From positions 1,441,001-1,505,000 of the forward strand of contig NZ_CP029553.1 of the NCBI RefSeq assembly GCF_003173755.1: a stretch of 64,000 bases of DNA, written 5' to 3'. Positions 49,963 to 58,286 of the stretch are shown in pieces; the stretch's first letter is position 1; each line of letters starts with the position of its first letter. Below the pieces are notes generated by a model. It worked only from the letters and a program-made list of their open reading frames with translations, made no database searches and was not told where the DNA came from. The stretch comes from Methylobacterium terrae (GTDB lineage Bacteria; Pseudomonadota; Alphaproteobacteria; Rhizobiales; Beijerinckiaceae). A program made the translations under genes and the position numbers.

Positions 49963-49993
49963 GGGGCGGCCGTTTCCTCCTCATCTCCCATCC

Positions 49994-50120
49994 GCGACCT
50001 CATCCTGGGGTGTGGAGCGATCGACGATCGCGGAGCCTCGAAGGAGGGCTCCGGAGAGCGCTGAGTATTCCGGAGCCCTCCTTCGAGGCTCGTGTCACTC
50101 GCACCTCGGGATGAGGTCGC
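49994..50120. repeat. Nested palindromic repeat between mvaA and the binding-protein gene
   Basis: Outer arms GCGACCTCATCC and GGGATGAGGTCGC flank a perfect 22-bp inner inverted repeat (50033-50054 and 50070-50091, beginning GAGCCTCGAAGG) around a 15-base loop. It can fold into a large double hairpin. It lies inside what should be one operon, so it may attenuate or stabilise the transcript. Confidence 0.8.
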
Positions 50121-50212
50121 GAGTGGGACGAAGCAGCGCCCGCCAACACTGCAAAGACAAGCCGAACGACCGCCGAGCCAACGGCCGATCACACCGAAAC
50201 GGGAGGACCATC

Positions 50213-51442
50213 ATGCCGACACTCACCCGAACCGCCCGCCTCGCCACCCGCCTGCTCGCCGGGGCCGCCCTCCTCGTCGCCGCCGGCGCCGCCCGCGCCG
50301 AGATCGCCACCGTGAGGCTCGGCGTCCTCACCGACCTCAGCGGCTTCGCCGCCGATTCCACCGGCGAGGGCTCGGTGGTCGCGGCCCGGCTCGCGGTCGA
50401 GGACTTTCGCAAGGAGCAGCCGAAGATCAAGGTCGAGGTGATCCAGTCCGACCACCAGAACAAGCCCGATATCGGCTCGGCCACCGCCCGGCGCTGGATC
50501 GCCGAGGGGCAGGTCGACGCGATCCTCGACGTGCCGTTCTCCTCGGTGGCGCTCGCCGTGCAGGAGGTGGTGCGCGACTCGAAGGCCGCCTTCATCGCGT
50601 CCGGCCCCGGCACCTCGGACCTGACCGGCCCGAAATGCTCGGCCAACACCGTGCACTGGACCTACGACACCTGGGCGCTCGCCCACGGCACCGCCCTCGC
50701 GCTGGTGCGCGCCGGCAAGACCAAGTGGTTCTTCCTCACCGCCGACTACGCCTTCGGCCACGCACTCGAGGCGGATGCGGCGAGCGTGGTCAAGCAGGAG
50801 GGCGGCCAGGTGGTGGGCAACGTCCGCCACCCGACGGCCGCCGCGGACTTCTCGTCGTTCCTGCTCCAGGCGCAGGCGAGCCGCGCCCAGGTGATCGCGC
50901 TGGCGAACGCCGTCGGCGACACGGTCAACTCGGTCAAGCAGGCCGCGGAGTTCGGCATCACCGGCGGCGGCCAGGACCTCGCGGCCCTGCTGATGCAGCT
51001 CTCCGACGTGCACGCGATCGGCCTCAAGGACGCGCAGGGCCTCTACCTGACGGAGGGGTTCTACTGGGACACGAACCCCGGCACCCGCGCCTTCGCCGAC
51101 CGCTTCGCCGCCCAGATGAAGGGCCGCCGGCCGACCGCCAACCAGGCCGGCGTCTACGCGGGGGCGCTCGCCTACCTGCGCGCGGCCGCCGCCGCCGACA
51201 GCACCGACGGGCGCACCGTCGTCGCCCGGATGAAGGCGGAGCCGACGAACGACCCGCTCTTCGGCGAGGGGAGCGTGCGCCAGGACGGCCGGCACGTCCA
51301 CCCGATGTACCTGTTCCAGGTGAAGACCCCGGCCGAGTCGAAGGGCCCGTTCGACTACTACAAGCTCGTGCAGACGATCCCCGCCGCCGAGGCGTTCCGG
51401 CCGCTCGCCGAGGGCCGCTGCCCGCTGGTGAAGGCGCCGTGA
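50213..51442 (+). CDS. ABC transporter substrate-binding protein (LivK-like)
   Basis: A 409-residue periplasmic protein with a Sec signal peptide (basic TRTARLATR, hydrophobic LLAGAALLVAAGA, cleavage at ARA-E near residue 29). The mature part has the Peripla_BP_6 fold (VRLGVLTDLSGFAADSTGEGSVVAARLAVEDF; SDHQNKPDIGSATARRWI; FLTADYAFGHALEADAA). No permease or ATPase gene accompanies it here, so it must borrow a Liv-type transporter or act as a sensor. Between mvaA and the HMG-CoA lyase gene, mevalonate or a related hydroxy acid is the natural ligand guess. The stop overlaps the lyase GTG. Confidence 0.9.
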   Translation: MPTLTRTARLATRLLAGAALLVAAGAARAEIATVRLGVLTDLSGFAADSTGEGSVVAARLAVEDFRKEQPKIKVEVIQSDHQNKPDIGSATARRWIAEGQVDAILDVPFSSVALAVQEVVRDSKAAFIASGPGTSDLTGPKCSANTVHWTYDTWALAHGTALALVRAGKTKWFFLTADYAFGHALEADAASVVKQEGGQVVGNVRHPTAAADFSSFLLQAQASRAQVIALANAVGDTVNSVKQAAEFGITGGGQDLAALLMQLSDVHAIGLKDAQGLYLTEGFYWDTNPGTRAFADRFAAQMKGRRPTANQAGVYAGALAYLRAAAAADSTDGRTVVARMKAEPTNDPLFGEGSVRQDGRHVHPMYLFQVKTPAESKGPFDYYKLVQTIPAAEAFRPLAEGRCPLVKAP

Positions 51443-52323
51443 CCCGCCCCTCGCGCGTGCGGATCGTCGAGGTCGGCCCGCGCGACGGGCTGCAGAACGA
51501 GCCCGTCACCCTGCCGGTCGCCGCGAGGGCCGGCCTGATCGAGCGCCTGCTCGCCGCGGGCCTGACCTCGATCGAGGTCGGCAGCTTCGTCTCGCCGCGC
51601 TGGGTGCCGCAGATGGCCGACACCGCCGCGGTCATGGCGCGGCTGCCGCCGAACCCGGGCGGCCGCTACACCGTGCTGGTCCCGAACCTCCAGGGGTTCG
51701 AGGCGGCGCGGGCGGCCGGCGCGGACGAGGTCGCGGTCTTCGCCGCCGCCTCCGAGGCGTTCTCGCGGGCCAACATCAACTGCTCGATCGACGAGAGCCT
51801 CGCGCGCTTCGCCCCCGTCGCGGCGGCGGCGCGCGCCGCCGGGATCTCCCTGCGGGGCTACGTCTCCTGCGTCCTCGGCTGCCCCTACGAGGGGGCGGTG
51901 GCGCCGCAGGCCGTGGCGGAGGTGGCCCGCCGGCTCGTCGAACTCGGCTGCCGCGAGGTCTCGCTCGGCGACACGATCGGGGCCGGCACGCCGGACCGGG
52001 CCCGGGCCTGCGTCGAGGCGGTGGCGCTCCTCGTGCCGCCGGAGCGTCTCGCCCTGCACTTCCACGACACGCAGGGGCTGGCGCTCGACAACATCCGGGC
52101 CTGCCTCGACCTCGGGGTGAGCGTGGTCGATGCCGCCATCGCGGGCCTCGGCGGCTGCCCCTACGCCGCGGGCGCGACCGGCAACGTCGCCACGGGAGCC
52201 GTGGTGGCCGACCTCGCGCGCCTCGGCATCGCGACCGGGGTCGACCCCGCGCGCCTCGCCGAGGCCGGCCGCTTCGTCACCGACGCGCTCGCCCGCGCCC
52301 GCGCCGGGCCGGCATCCGGGTGA
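51439..52323 (+). CDS. mvaB: Hydroxymethylglutaryl-CoA lyase
   Basis: A 294-residue lyase that cleaves HMG-CoA to acetoacetate and acetyl-CoA. The TIM-barrel metal/catalytic motif VEVGPRDGLQNE is at the N-terminus. LHFHDTQGLALDN supplies metal-binding histidines, and AGLGGCPYAAGATGNVAT is the catalytic-cysteine signature. GTG start overlapping the binding-protein stop (GTGA). With mvaA upstream it completes the mevalonate-to-acetoacetate route. The window contains a second, fused lyase of this family at 37476; the two are clearly different copies. Confidence 0.95.
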   Translation: MTRPSRVRIVEVGPRDGLQNEPVTLPVAARAGLIERLLAAGLTSIEVGSFVSPRWVPQMADTAAVMARLPPNPGGRYTVLVPNLQGFEAARAAGADEVAVFAAASEAFSRANINCSIDESLARFAPVAAAARAAGISLRGYVSCVLGCPYEGAVAPQAVAEVARRLVELGCREVSLGDTIGAGTPDRARACVEAVALLVPPERLALHFHDTQGLALDNIRACLDLGVSVVDAAIAGLGGCPYAAGATGNVATGAVVADLARLGIATGVDPARLAEAGRFVTDALARARAGPASG

Positions 52324-52330
52324 GACCCGC

Positions 52331-54114
52331 TCACTCCACCGCCGACCGATCGGCGGGCGGGTCGACGACCGTGATCGGCAATCCCTCGTAGCGGGCCTTC
52401 AGCTGCAGGGCGAGGTAGCGCGAGAAGTGGCGCGATTGCTGCAGGTTGCCGCCGTGGAACCAGAGCCCTGCTTGCGCGGTCGGCGTCCACATGTTGCGCA
52501 ATTCGCCGTGCCACGGGCCTGGATCCCGGGCCGTGCCCGAGCCGATGCCCCAGCACGGGCCGACCCGCGCGGCCACCCCGGGCGAGATCAGCCGCGCCGC
52601 CCAGTCGGTCATCGGGCCGTAGCCGGTGGCCGAGACGACGAGGTCGGCGGGGAGAACCGTGCCGTCGTCGAGCACCACCGCGTCCTCGGTCAGATGGCTC
52701 ACGCCCCGGCCGCTCTCGAGCCGGATGTCCCCCGAGGCGATGAGGCCGGAGGCGCCGACGTCGATGTAGTAGCCCGACGCCCGGCGCGGATACATCAGCC
52801 CGATGCCGGTCTCGTCCTCGCCGAAGGTCAGGAGGAACCCGGCCTTCTCGAGCGCGGCGTAGAACGCGGCATCCTCCTCGCGGATGCGGCGCATCACGGG
52901 ACGCAGCATCGCGGGCAGCAGCCCGTAGGGGGTCGAGGCCGCGATGAGGTCCGCCCGGTCGGCGTCGATCCCGGCGGCGACCGCCTCCTCCGAGTAGAGC
53001 GGGCGGCCGTGGCGCTGGAGGCTCTCGGCCCGCACCACGAGGGTCGCCGAGCGCTGCACCATCGTGACGTCGGCCCCGTGCTCCCACAGGTCGGCGGCGA
53101 TGTCGTGGGCGGAGTTGTTCGCGCCGACGACGACGCAGGCCTTGCCGGCAAAGCCCGCGCCGCCCGGGTGGCGGCTCGAATGGTGGTGCGTGCCGCGGAA
53201 GCGCTCGGCGCCCGGCCAGGCCGGCTCGTTCGGCAGGCCCGACAGGCCGGTGGCGAGGACGAGGTGCGCCGGGCGCAGCGCCAGGATCTCGCCGTCGCGC
53301 TCGACCGCGACCGTCCACTCGGCCCGTCCCTCGTCGTAGGTCGCCGACCGGCAGGTGGTCGAACTCCAGAGATCGAGCTCCATGATCGAGGCATAGGCCT
53401 CGAGCCAGTCGCCCATCTTGTCCTTGGGCGTGTAGACCGGCCAGTGCTCCGGGAAGAGCAGGTACGGCATGTGGTCGTACCAGACCGGATCGTGCAGGCA
53501 GAGCGAGCGGTGGCGTCGCCCGGCCGGGGCAGGGCGTCGACGACGAGCGTCGGCACGCCGAGGCGCTTGAGCCGGGCCGCGAGCCCGAGCCCGCCCTGCC
53601 CGCCGCCGACGATCAGGCAGTAGGGCTGGCGGTCGAGGCCGAGGCGCGCGTCGTCGGCGCGCCGGTCGGCCCAGGTGCGCCGGTCGCGGATCGCGCCGTG
53701 CGCGGTGCCGGCCTCGCGGGTCGGCCCCCGGCGCTCCTCGAACCCCGTCAGCTCGCGCAGGGTGGTGAACAGCGTGCGGGCGCGCCCGTCGACCAGCCGG
53801 ACCTGGCCGAGGCCGCGCCCGAGGCGCGTCTCGAAGCGGAACCACGCCTCCACCGTCCCGCCGCTGCGGGTGGCCGGGCGCTCGAGGGTGAAGCCGCGTG
53901 CGCGCGTGGCGGACGCGGTCGCCGCCGCCCGGTCGCGGATCGCCGGCCGGCCCTCGACCGTGGCGATGGTCCAGGTGAAGGCGACGAAGTCGCGCCACCA
54001 GCATTCGGGGGCGAACAGATCCGCCACCGCGGCGGCGCTGTCGCCCGACAGGCTCCGCGCGAAACGGTCGAGCCAGTCTTGGGCGACCGTGCCCGGATCG
54101 GCCTCGTTCGACAT
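52331..54114 (-). pseudogene. Flavin-containing monooxygenase with N-terminal NTF2-like domain, frameshifted
   Basis: Two reading frames together encode one protein. Frame 1 starts at ATG 54114 (MSNEADPGTVAQDWL): an NTF2/SnoaL-like domain (about residues 1-130), then FAD Rossmann motif LIVGGGQGGLGLAARLKRLG and VDALPRPGDA, ending near 53512. Frame 2 continues from about 53512 with HRSLCLHDPVWYDHMPYLLFPEHWPVYTPKDKMG, the NADPH motif VVVGANNSAHDIAADLWEHG and a normal C-terminus at 52331. Relatives have about GDNWRKRYHSL at the join, so some 13 nt (3n+1) seem lost. A genuine mutation or a sequencing error are both possible. The product would otherwise oxygenate a small N- or carbonyl-containing substrate. 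Confidence 0.85.
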
Positions 54115-54131
54115 CGGCGTCTCCATCCGGC

Positions 54132-55814
54132 TCAGCGTCTTCTGCCCCCCGCCCCGCCCGAGAACCGGTCGAGGGCGTTGCGGGTGACGCGCTGGGTGAA
54201 GGGGTCGTGGCGGGTCAGCCCCATGACCCACTCGCAGGAGCCCGCGGTCAGCACCTCGCCCTTGCCGCGCGGCATGCCGACCAGCATGCCGGACCCGTAC
54301 TGGAACTGGCGCCGGGCCACCGGGTATTCCTCGGCCGCGAGTTCGGCGAGGCCGTTGAGGTCGCCGTCGCGCACGTAGTAGCGCGTGCCCTCGCCCTCGT
54401 GCTCGTACTCGAACAGCACCGCCGGGCTCATCGCCAGGATCTCGATTCCCTCCGGCACCCCGGGCGCCGGCACCGGATAGGGCAGGCCCTGGCGGAAGGT
54501 GTAGTCGAGCCCGTCGACCTCGTAGCCGAAGATGCCGGCCTCGGCCCCGAACACGTCGGCGTAGCGCAGGTCGGTGCCCGCGAAGGCCCAGTGCTCCGGT
54601 CGGTAGACCGTGAAGCCGCGGGAACCCCGCGGCGCGAACCCGCCCCAGCTGCCGTACATGCCGTGGCAGCCGTTGACGCCGACCGTCGAGGCGCCGGGCC
54701 AGGCGACGCCCCCGCTCTCCCACGACGCGGTCAGCAGGTGCCTCCTCGCCGGATCGTCCCGCACCGGGTCCTGGGTCGGCGCCTTGAACTTCCAGCAGAC
54801 CTGCCGGCCGCCCTCGTCCTCGAGCCGGATCTGCCACAGGAAGTTGCCGCCGAAGCGGGCAAAGCCCCCTCCCCGCTCGACGAAATCCTCGACGGTCTTG
54901 CGCATCTCCCACGACCAGTACTCGTCGTGGCCGCAGGTGACGAGGCAGGCATAGTCGTCGAGGATCTCGGGCCGGTAGTGCAGGTCGGTCTGGGTCACGA
55001 CGTCGAAGGCGTAGCCGACGCTCTCGGCCCAGACGGCGAAGTGGCGGTCGAACTGGGCCCAGCCGGCGGCGGCGTAGTACTGGCCCCAGCCGCCGGAATA
55101 GCCCCACTCCTTGGACGGGTAGCGGGTGACGTCGTTCATGTCGGGCAGCGGCGAGACGGTGATGCGGGCCGCCCCCTTGGGCAGCCAGAGCATGCCGCGC
55201 GTCCAGGGCCGCTTGAGGCTGAGGATCGGCGAGCCCTCGTTCCGGTTCGGGCCCCAGGTGCCGAAGTAATGGTTGGCGCCGCCCCAGTCGTTGTAGGCGG
55301 TCCAGGTGCCGGTGGCGAGCATCAGGAGGATGCGGCCCGACCGCGTCGCCTCCGTCGGCCGCACGACCACGAAATGGTGCTGGACGAAGCGCTCGCCGTC
55401 GCGGCGCCGGCAGGTCGACACCACCCGGTAGAGGCCCGAGCGCGCGGCGTCCGGGATCCGCCAGGCATGGACCACCGGCCAGTCGCAGCCGTCCCGGTAG
55501 GCGGTCTCGGACGTTGTCGTGAAGGTGCCCGGCAGCTCGAAGGCCTCGTGCACCATCTCGGGCGAGAATCCGTCGCGGTAGATCTGGATCGACCAGGTCT
55601 CGGCCGTGGTCGAACCGTAGAACTGAACCGTCTCGCCCGGATCGAACGACATCCGGTCGGTGCAGACGAAGACCTCGGCGAGGTCCGGATCCTCGCGCGG
55701 GAACTGGAAGCGGTAATCCGACAGGAAGTGCTCGTCGGCGTAGCCCTTGCGCACCGCCCAGGGCTTGACCGCGTGGGAGCCGTTCTCCGGATGGGCGAAG
55801 GGGGGTTTCGTCAT
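54132..55814 (-). CDS. N,N-dimethylformamidase large-subunit-like protein
   Basis: A 560-residue protein resembling the large subunit of DMF amidohydrolase (DmfA2), which cleaves N-substituted formamides at a tyrosine-ligated mononuclear iron. Family blocks seen: MLATGTWTAYNDWGGANHYF (165-184), VTCGHDEYWSWEMRKTVEDF (292-311), GGGFARFGGNFLWQIR, and GSWGGFAPRGSRGFTVYRPEHWAFAGT. It is shorter than the roughly 760-residue DmfA2 and no small-subunit (dmfA1) gene is seen, so the substrate may differ. No signal peptide. ATG 55814 overlaps the gntR stop, and the monooxygenase gene follows 17 bp later. Confidence 0.85.
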   Translation of the reverse strand: MTKPPFAHPENGSHAVKPWAVRKGYADEHFLSDYRFQFPREDPDLAEVFVCTDRMSFDPGETVQFYGSTTAETWSIQIYRDGFSPEMVHEAFELPGTFTTTSETAYRDGCDWPVVHAWRIPDAARSGLYRVVSTCRRRDGERFVQHHFVVVRPTEATRSGRILLMLATGTWTAYNDWGGANHYFGTWGPNRNEGSPILSLKRPWTRGMLWLPKGAARITVSPLPDMNDVTRYPSKEWGYSGGWGQYYAAAGWAQFDRHFAVWAESVGYAFDVVTQTDLHYRPEILDDYACLVTCGHDEYWSWEMRKTVEDFVERGGGFARFGGNFLWQIRLEDEGGRQVCWKFKAPTQDPVRDDPARRHLLTASWESGGVAWPGASTVGVNGCHGMYGSWGGFAPRGSRGFTVYRPEHWAFAGTDLRYADVFGAEAGIFGYEVDGLDYTFRQGLPYPVPAPGVPEGIEILAMSPAVLFEYEHEGEGTRYYVRDGDLNGLAELAAEEYPVARRQFQYGSGMLVGMPRGKGEVLTAGSCEWVMGLTRHDPFTQRVTRNALDRFSGGAGGRRR

Positions 55815-56512
55815 GGCCGTGGGCTCCGTTCGGGCGGTACGGGGGCGGGCGCCGCTTCGAGGTTCGCGAGGTGGCGCACCAGCCGGCGACCGCCCTCGAT
55901 CAGGTCCTGGCGGATCGCCATGCGCAGGGCCGGCGCGTCGCGGCGGCGCAGGGCGTCGAGCACCGCGAGGTGCTGGTGCTCCTCGGCGTAGGTCGGCCGC
56001 GCCGCCGGATAGAGCTCCGACAGCATCGGGCCGATGCGGATCCAGAGGCCGTGCAGCACCTCGGTCAGCGTCGTCATGCCGGAGAGCTGGTAGAGCCCGA
56101 AGTGGAAGTCGACATTGGCGTCGAGCGCCACCGGCCAGTCGCCGCCCTCCTCGGCGGCGACGAGGCGGGCATGCGCCGCCTCCAGCGCGGCGATTCCGGC
56201 CTCGTCGATGCGCGGCAGCGCGCGCTCGGCCGCCATCGGCTCCAGTTCGAGGCGGATGTCGCGGACCTCCAGGTACTCGGCCAGCGACAGCCGGCGGACC
56301 CGGATCAGGGCGCGGGGCTTGATCTCGATCGCGCCGTCATGGGCGAGGTGCACCAGCGCCTCGCGGACCGGCGTCTCCGAGGTGCCCATCTGGCGGGCGA
56401 GGTCGCGGACCTTGAGGCGGTGATGCGGCGGCAGCTCGCCCCGCATCAGGGCCGTGCGCAGGCGCGCGTAGACGCTGTCGGACAGGACCGTCGCGTCGTC
56501 CTCGGCGATCAT
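55811..56512 (-). CDS. GntR family regulator with FCD domain
   Basis: A 233-residue FadR-subfamily repressor. The winged helix occupies about residues 12-75 (SDSVYARLRTALMRGELPPHHRLKVRDLARQMGTSETPVREALVHLAHDGAI). The all-helical FCD ligand domain (EYLEVRDIRLELEPMAAERALP, HFGLYQLSGMTTLTEVLHGLW, EHQHLAVLDALRRRDAPALRMAI) contains the usual metal-binding histidine pattern. Start ATG 56512 is 31 bp after the aminotransferase gene. It probably controls this operon and the divergent importer through the GATATATC sites at 57837 and 58257. Confidence 0.9.
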   Translation of the reverse strand: MIAEDDATVLSDSVYARLRTALMRGELPPHHRLKVRDLARQMGTSETPVREALVHLAHDGAIEIKPRALIRVRRLSLAEYLEVRDIRLELEPMAAERALPRIDEAGIAALEAAHARLVAAEEGGDWPVALDANVDFHFGLYQLSGMTTLTEVLHGLWIRIGPMLSELYPAARPTYAEEHQHLAVLDALRRRDAPALRMAIRQDLIEGGRRLVRHLANLEAAPAPVPPERSPRP

Positions 56513-56543
56513 GGGGTCTCGACGATCATAGGGCCTGCACCGC

Positions 56544-57788
56544 TCACGCGGCCCGGGACCGGGCGAGCGCCTTGAACGCACCCTCCGTCGCGTCGAGCGC
56601 CCGGTCGACGACCTCGGGCGTGTGGGCGAGCGACAGGAACATGTTGTGGCGGTGATGGAGGTAGACGCCGCGATGCAGGGCCTCCAGGCAGAACGCCTCG
56701 CCGAGCGCGGCCTCGGGATCGTCGCGAAACAGCATCACGGGCATCGCCGGCGGGCCGGTGACGTCGAGGGCGAAGCCGTGGCGGGCGGCCTGCTCCTCGA
56801 GGCCGGCCCGGAAGCGCAGGCCGGCGGCCTCGAGGACCCGGGGGGCGTCGACGCGCCTCAGCTCCTCGAGCGTCGCGACGGCCGCCGCCATCGGGGCGCC
56901 AGCGTACCAGAACGAGCCGGTCACGAAGACCCGGGAGGCGGCATCGCGGAACCGCTCGGTGCCGGTGACGGCGGCGAGCGGCTGGCCGTTGGCGATCGCC
57001 TTGGAGTAGCCCGCGAGGTCGGGCCGCACGCCGACCCTCTCCCAGCTGCCGCCGAGGTCGAGCCGGAACCCCGCCCGGACGTCGTCGACGACGAGCGCCG
57101 CGCCGGCCCGGTCGCAGGCCGCCCGCGCCGCGGCCGCGAAGGTGCGGGACGGCAGTTCCTGCGCCTGGCCGATATCGTGCCGGAAGGCCGAGACGACGAT
57201 CGCCGCGAGGTCGTCGCCGGCATGGAGCACGGCCTCCTCGAGGCTCGCGACGTCGTTGTAGCGGAAGTGCAGCAGGTGGGCGCGGTCCTCCGCCGTGACG
57301 CCGAGGAGCGAGGGCGAGCACCACGGCACCGCGCCGTGATAGGCGCCCTGCGCGACCAGCACCTTCCGGCGCCCGGTCCCGGCCCGCGCCAGCGTCACGC
57401 AGGTCGTCATCGCGTCCGAGCCGTTCTTCTGGAACATCGCCCAGTCGGCGTGCGGGATCGTCGCCACCAGGGTCTCGGCCAGCTCGACCGCGTGCGGCGT
57501 CGGGCCGTCGAGGCAGTCGCCGCGATCGAGCTGGCGCCGCACCGCCTCCGACACCGCCGGATGGCGGTGGCCGAGGATGATCGGCCCCCAGGCGCACATG
57601 AAGTCGATGTAGCGGCGCCCGTCCGCATCCTCCACGAAGGCGCCGTCGCCCCCGACGAAGAATTGCGGGTAGCCCCGCGGCACGGCCGCCGCGCGCTGGT
57701 GCCCCCACATCCCGCCCGGGATCACGGCGGCGGCGCGGGCCCGCAGGTCGGCGTCGCTCATCCCCGGCCGCTCAACCACGCTTGCCAT
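56544..57788 (-). CDS. Class III aminotransferase (glutamate-1-semialdehyde aminomutase-like)
   Basis: A 414-residue PLP enzyme. GRRYIDFMCAWGPIILGHRHP is the N-terminal family block, QKNGSDAMTTCVTLARAGTGRRKVL binds PLP phosphate, LVVDDVRAGFRLDLGGSWE holds the PLP-contacting aspartate, and GYSKAIANGQPLAAVTG the Schiff-base lysine. It looks like GSAM but is not next to haem genes, so it more likely transaminates an omega-amine or amino acid in this operon. First gene of the minus-strand unit, with a GATATATC element 49 bp upstream. Confidence 0.9.
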   Translation of the reverse strand: MASVVERPGMSDADLRARAAAVIPGGMWGHQRAAAVPRGYPQFFVGGDGAFVEDADGRRYIDFMCAWGPIILGHRHPAVSEAVRRQLDRGDCLDGPTPHAVELAETLVATIPHADWAMFQKNGSDAMTTCVTLARAGTGRRKVLVAQGAYHGAVPWCSPSLLGVTAEDRAHLLHFRYNDVASLEEAVLHAGDDLAAIVVSAFRHDIGQAQELPSRTFAAAARAACDRAGAALVVDDVRAGFRLDLGGSWERVGVRPDLAGYSKAIANGQPLAAVTGTERFRDAASRVFVTGSFWYAGAPMAAAVATLEELRRVDAPRVLEAAGLRFRAGLEEQAARHGFALDVTGPPAMPVMLFRDDPEAALGEAFCLEALHRGVYLHHRHNMFLSLAHTPEVVDRALDATEGAFKALARSRAA

Positions 57789-57836
57789 CGGACAGGCTCC
57801 TTCGCGCTCGCCGTCGGCGCCGTGCGTCCGCCATCG

Positions 57837-57844
57837 GATATATC
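57837..57844. promoter_or_regulatory. GATATATC element before the aminotransferase operon
   Basis: An 8-bp palindrome of only A/T inside, rare in such GC-rich DNA, 49 bp upstream of the aminotransferase start. The same octamer lies before the divergent importer. Candidate GntR (FCD) operator. Confidence 0.45.
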
Positions 57845-57995
57845 AAGCATCCCCCGATGCCCGGAGATGTCAAGCGAGCCGCCCCGAGAAAGCCATCGAA
57901 AAATCGACTAACTCGGCGACGACCGATGCCGGCATCGGGCCGTTCGGCGAGAAAGCCGTCCCGCCCGCGCAGCCGACGAGACACCTTCCGCGTCG

Positions 57996-58023
57996 TTTCG
58001 GGCCCGCGCAGCGGAAGCCGAAA
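57996..58023. repeat. Palindromic repeat with CCGC-GCA-GCGG core
   Basis: Outer stem TTTCGG/CCGAAA around CCGC-GCA-GCGG. Third member of the family at 5658 and 33715; the outer stem differs from the others at several positions but remains complementary. Confidence 0.5.
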
Positions 58024-58256
58024 TCAGGAGCGGCCGACCGGACAGAATAGAGCGGGACACGCCTCGCCCGATTTTGTTAGATCTGAACGTCCGGAGCGTG
58101 GGCTCCGCTGCGCAGCCCCGGGCTGACGAAGATCCCGCCGGGTCGAATCTCCGCCTCGACCACGCCCCCGGATCCGTCATCGCCGGATTTGCCCACCTGA
58201 CGGGCGCCCTCACGTCGAAATTTGTGCTTTGAAATTCGGCCAGGATCCGCTTCAAT

Positions 58257-58264
58257 GATATATC
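58257..58264. promoter_or_regulatory. GATATATC element before the ABC importer operon
   Basis: Same octamer as at 57837, 23 bp upstream of the ATPase start codon and therefore overlapping the likely transcription start or leader. Confidence 0.45.
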
Positions 58265-58286
58265 GCTGCAGCCGAGAGGGGGACGG

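Larger units (their letters stand above)
57789..58286. other. Divergent promoter region
   Basis: About 500 bp between the aminotransferase (leftward) and the importer ATPase (rightward). It holds GATATATC at each end, one CCGC/GCGG-core repeat (57996-58023) and an AT-richer stretch near 58215-58265 (AAATTTGTGCTTTGAAATTCGG) that could be the importer promoter. No credible gene. Confidence 0.6.

Noticed and set aside
56544..57788. hemL, glutamate-1-semialdehyde aminomutase for haem synthesis
   Set aside because: Only the fold matches. The gene leads a GntR-regulated catabolic operon, and there are no tetrapyrrole genes nearby.
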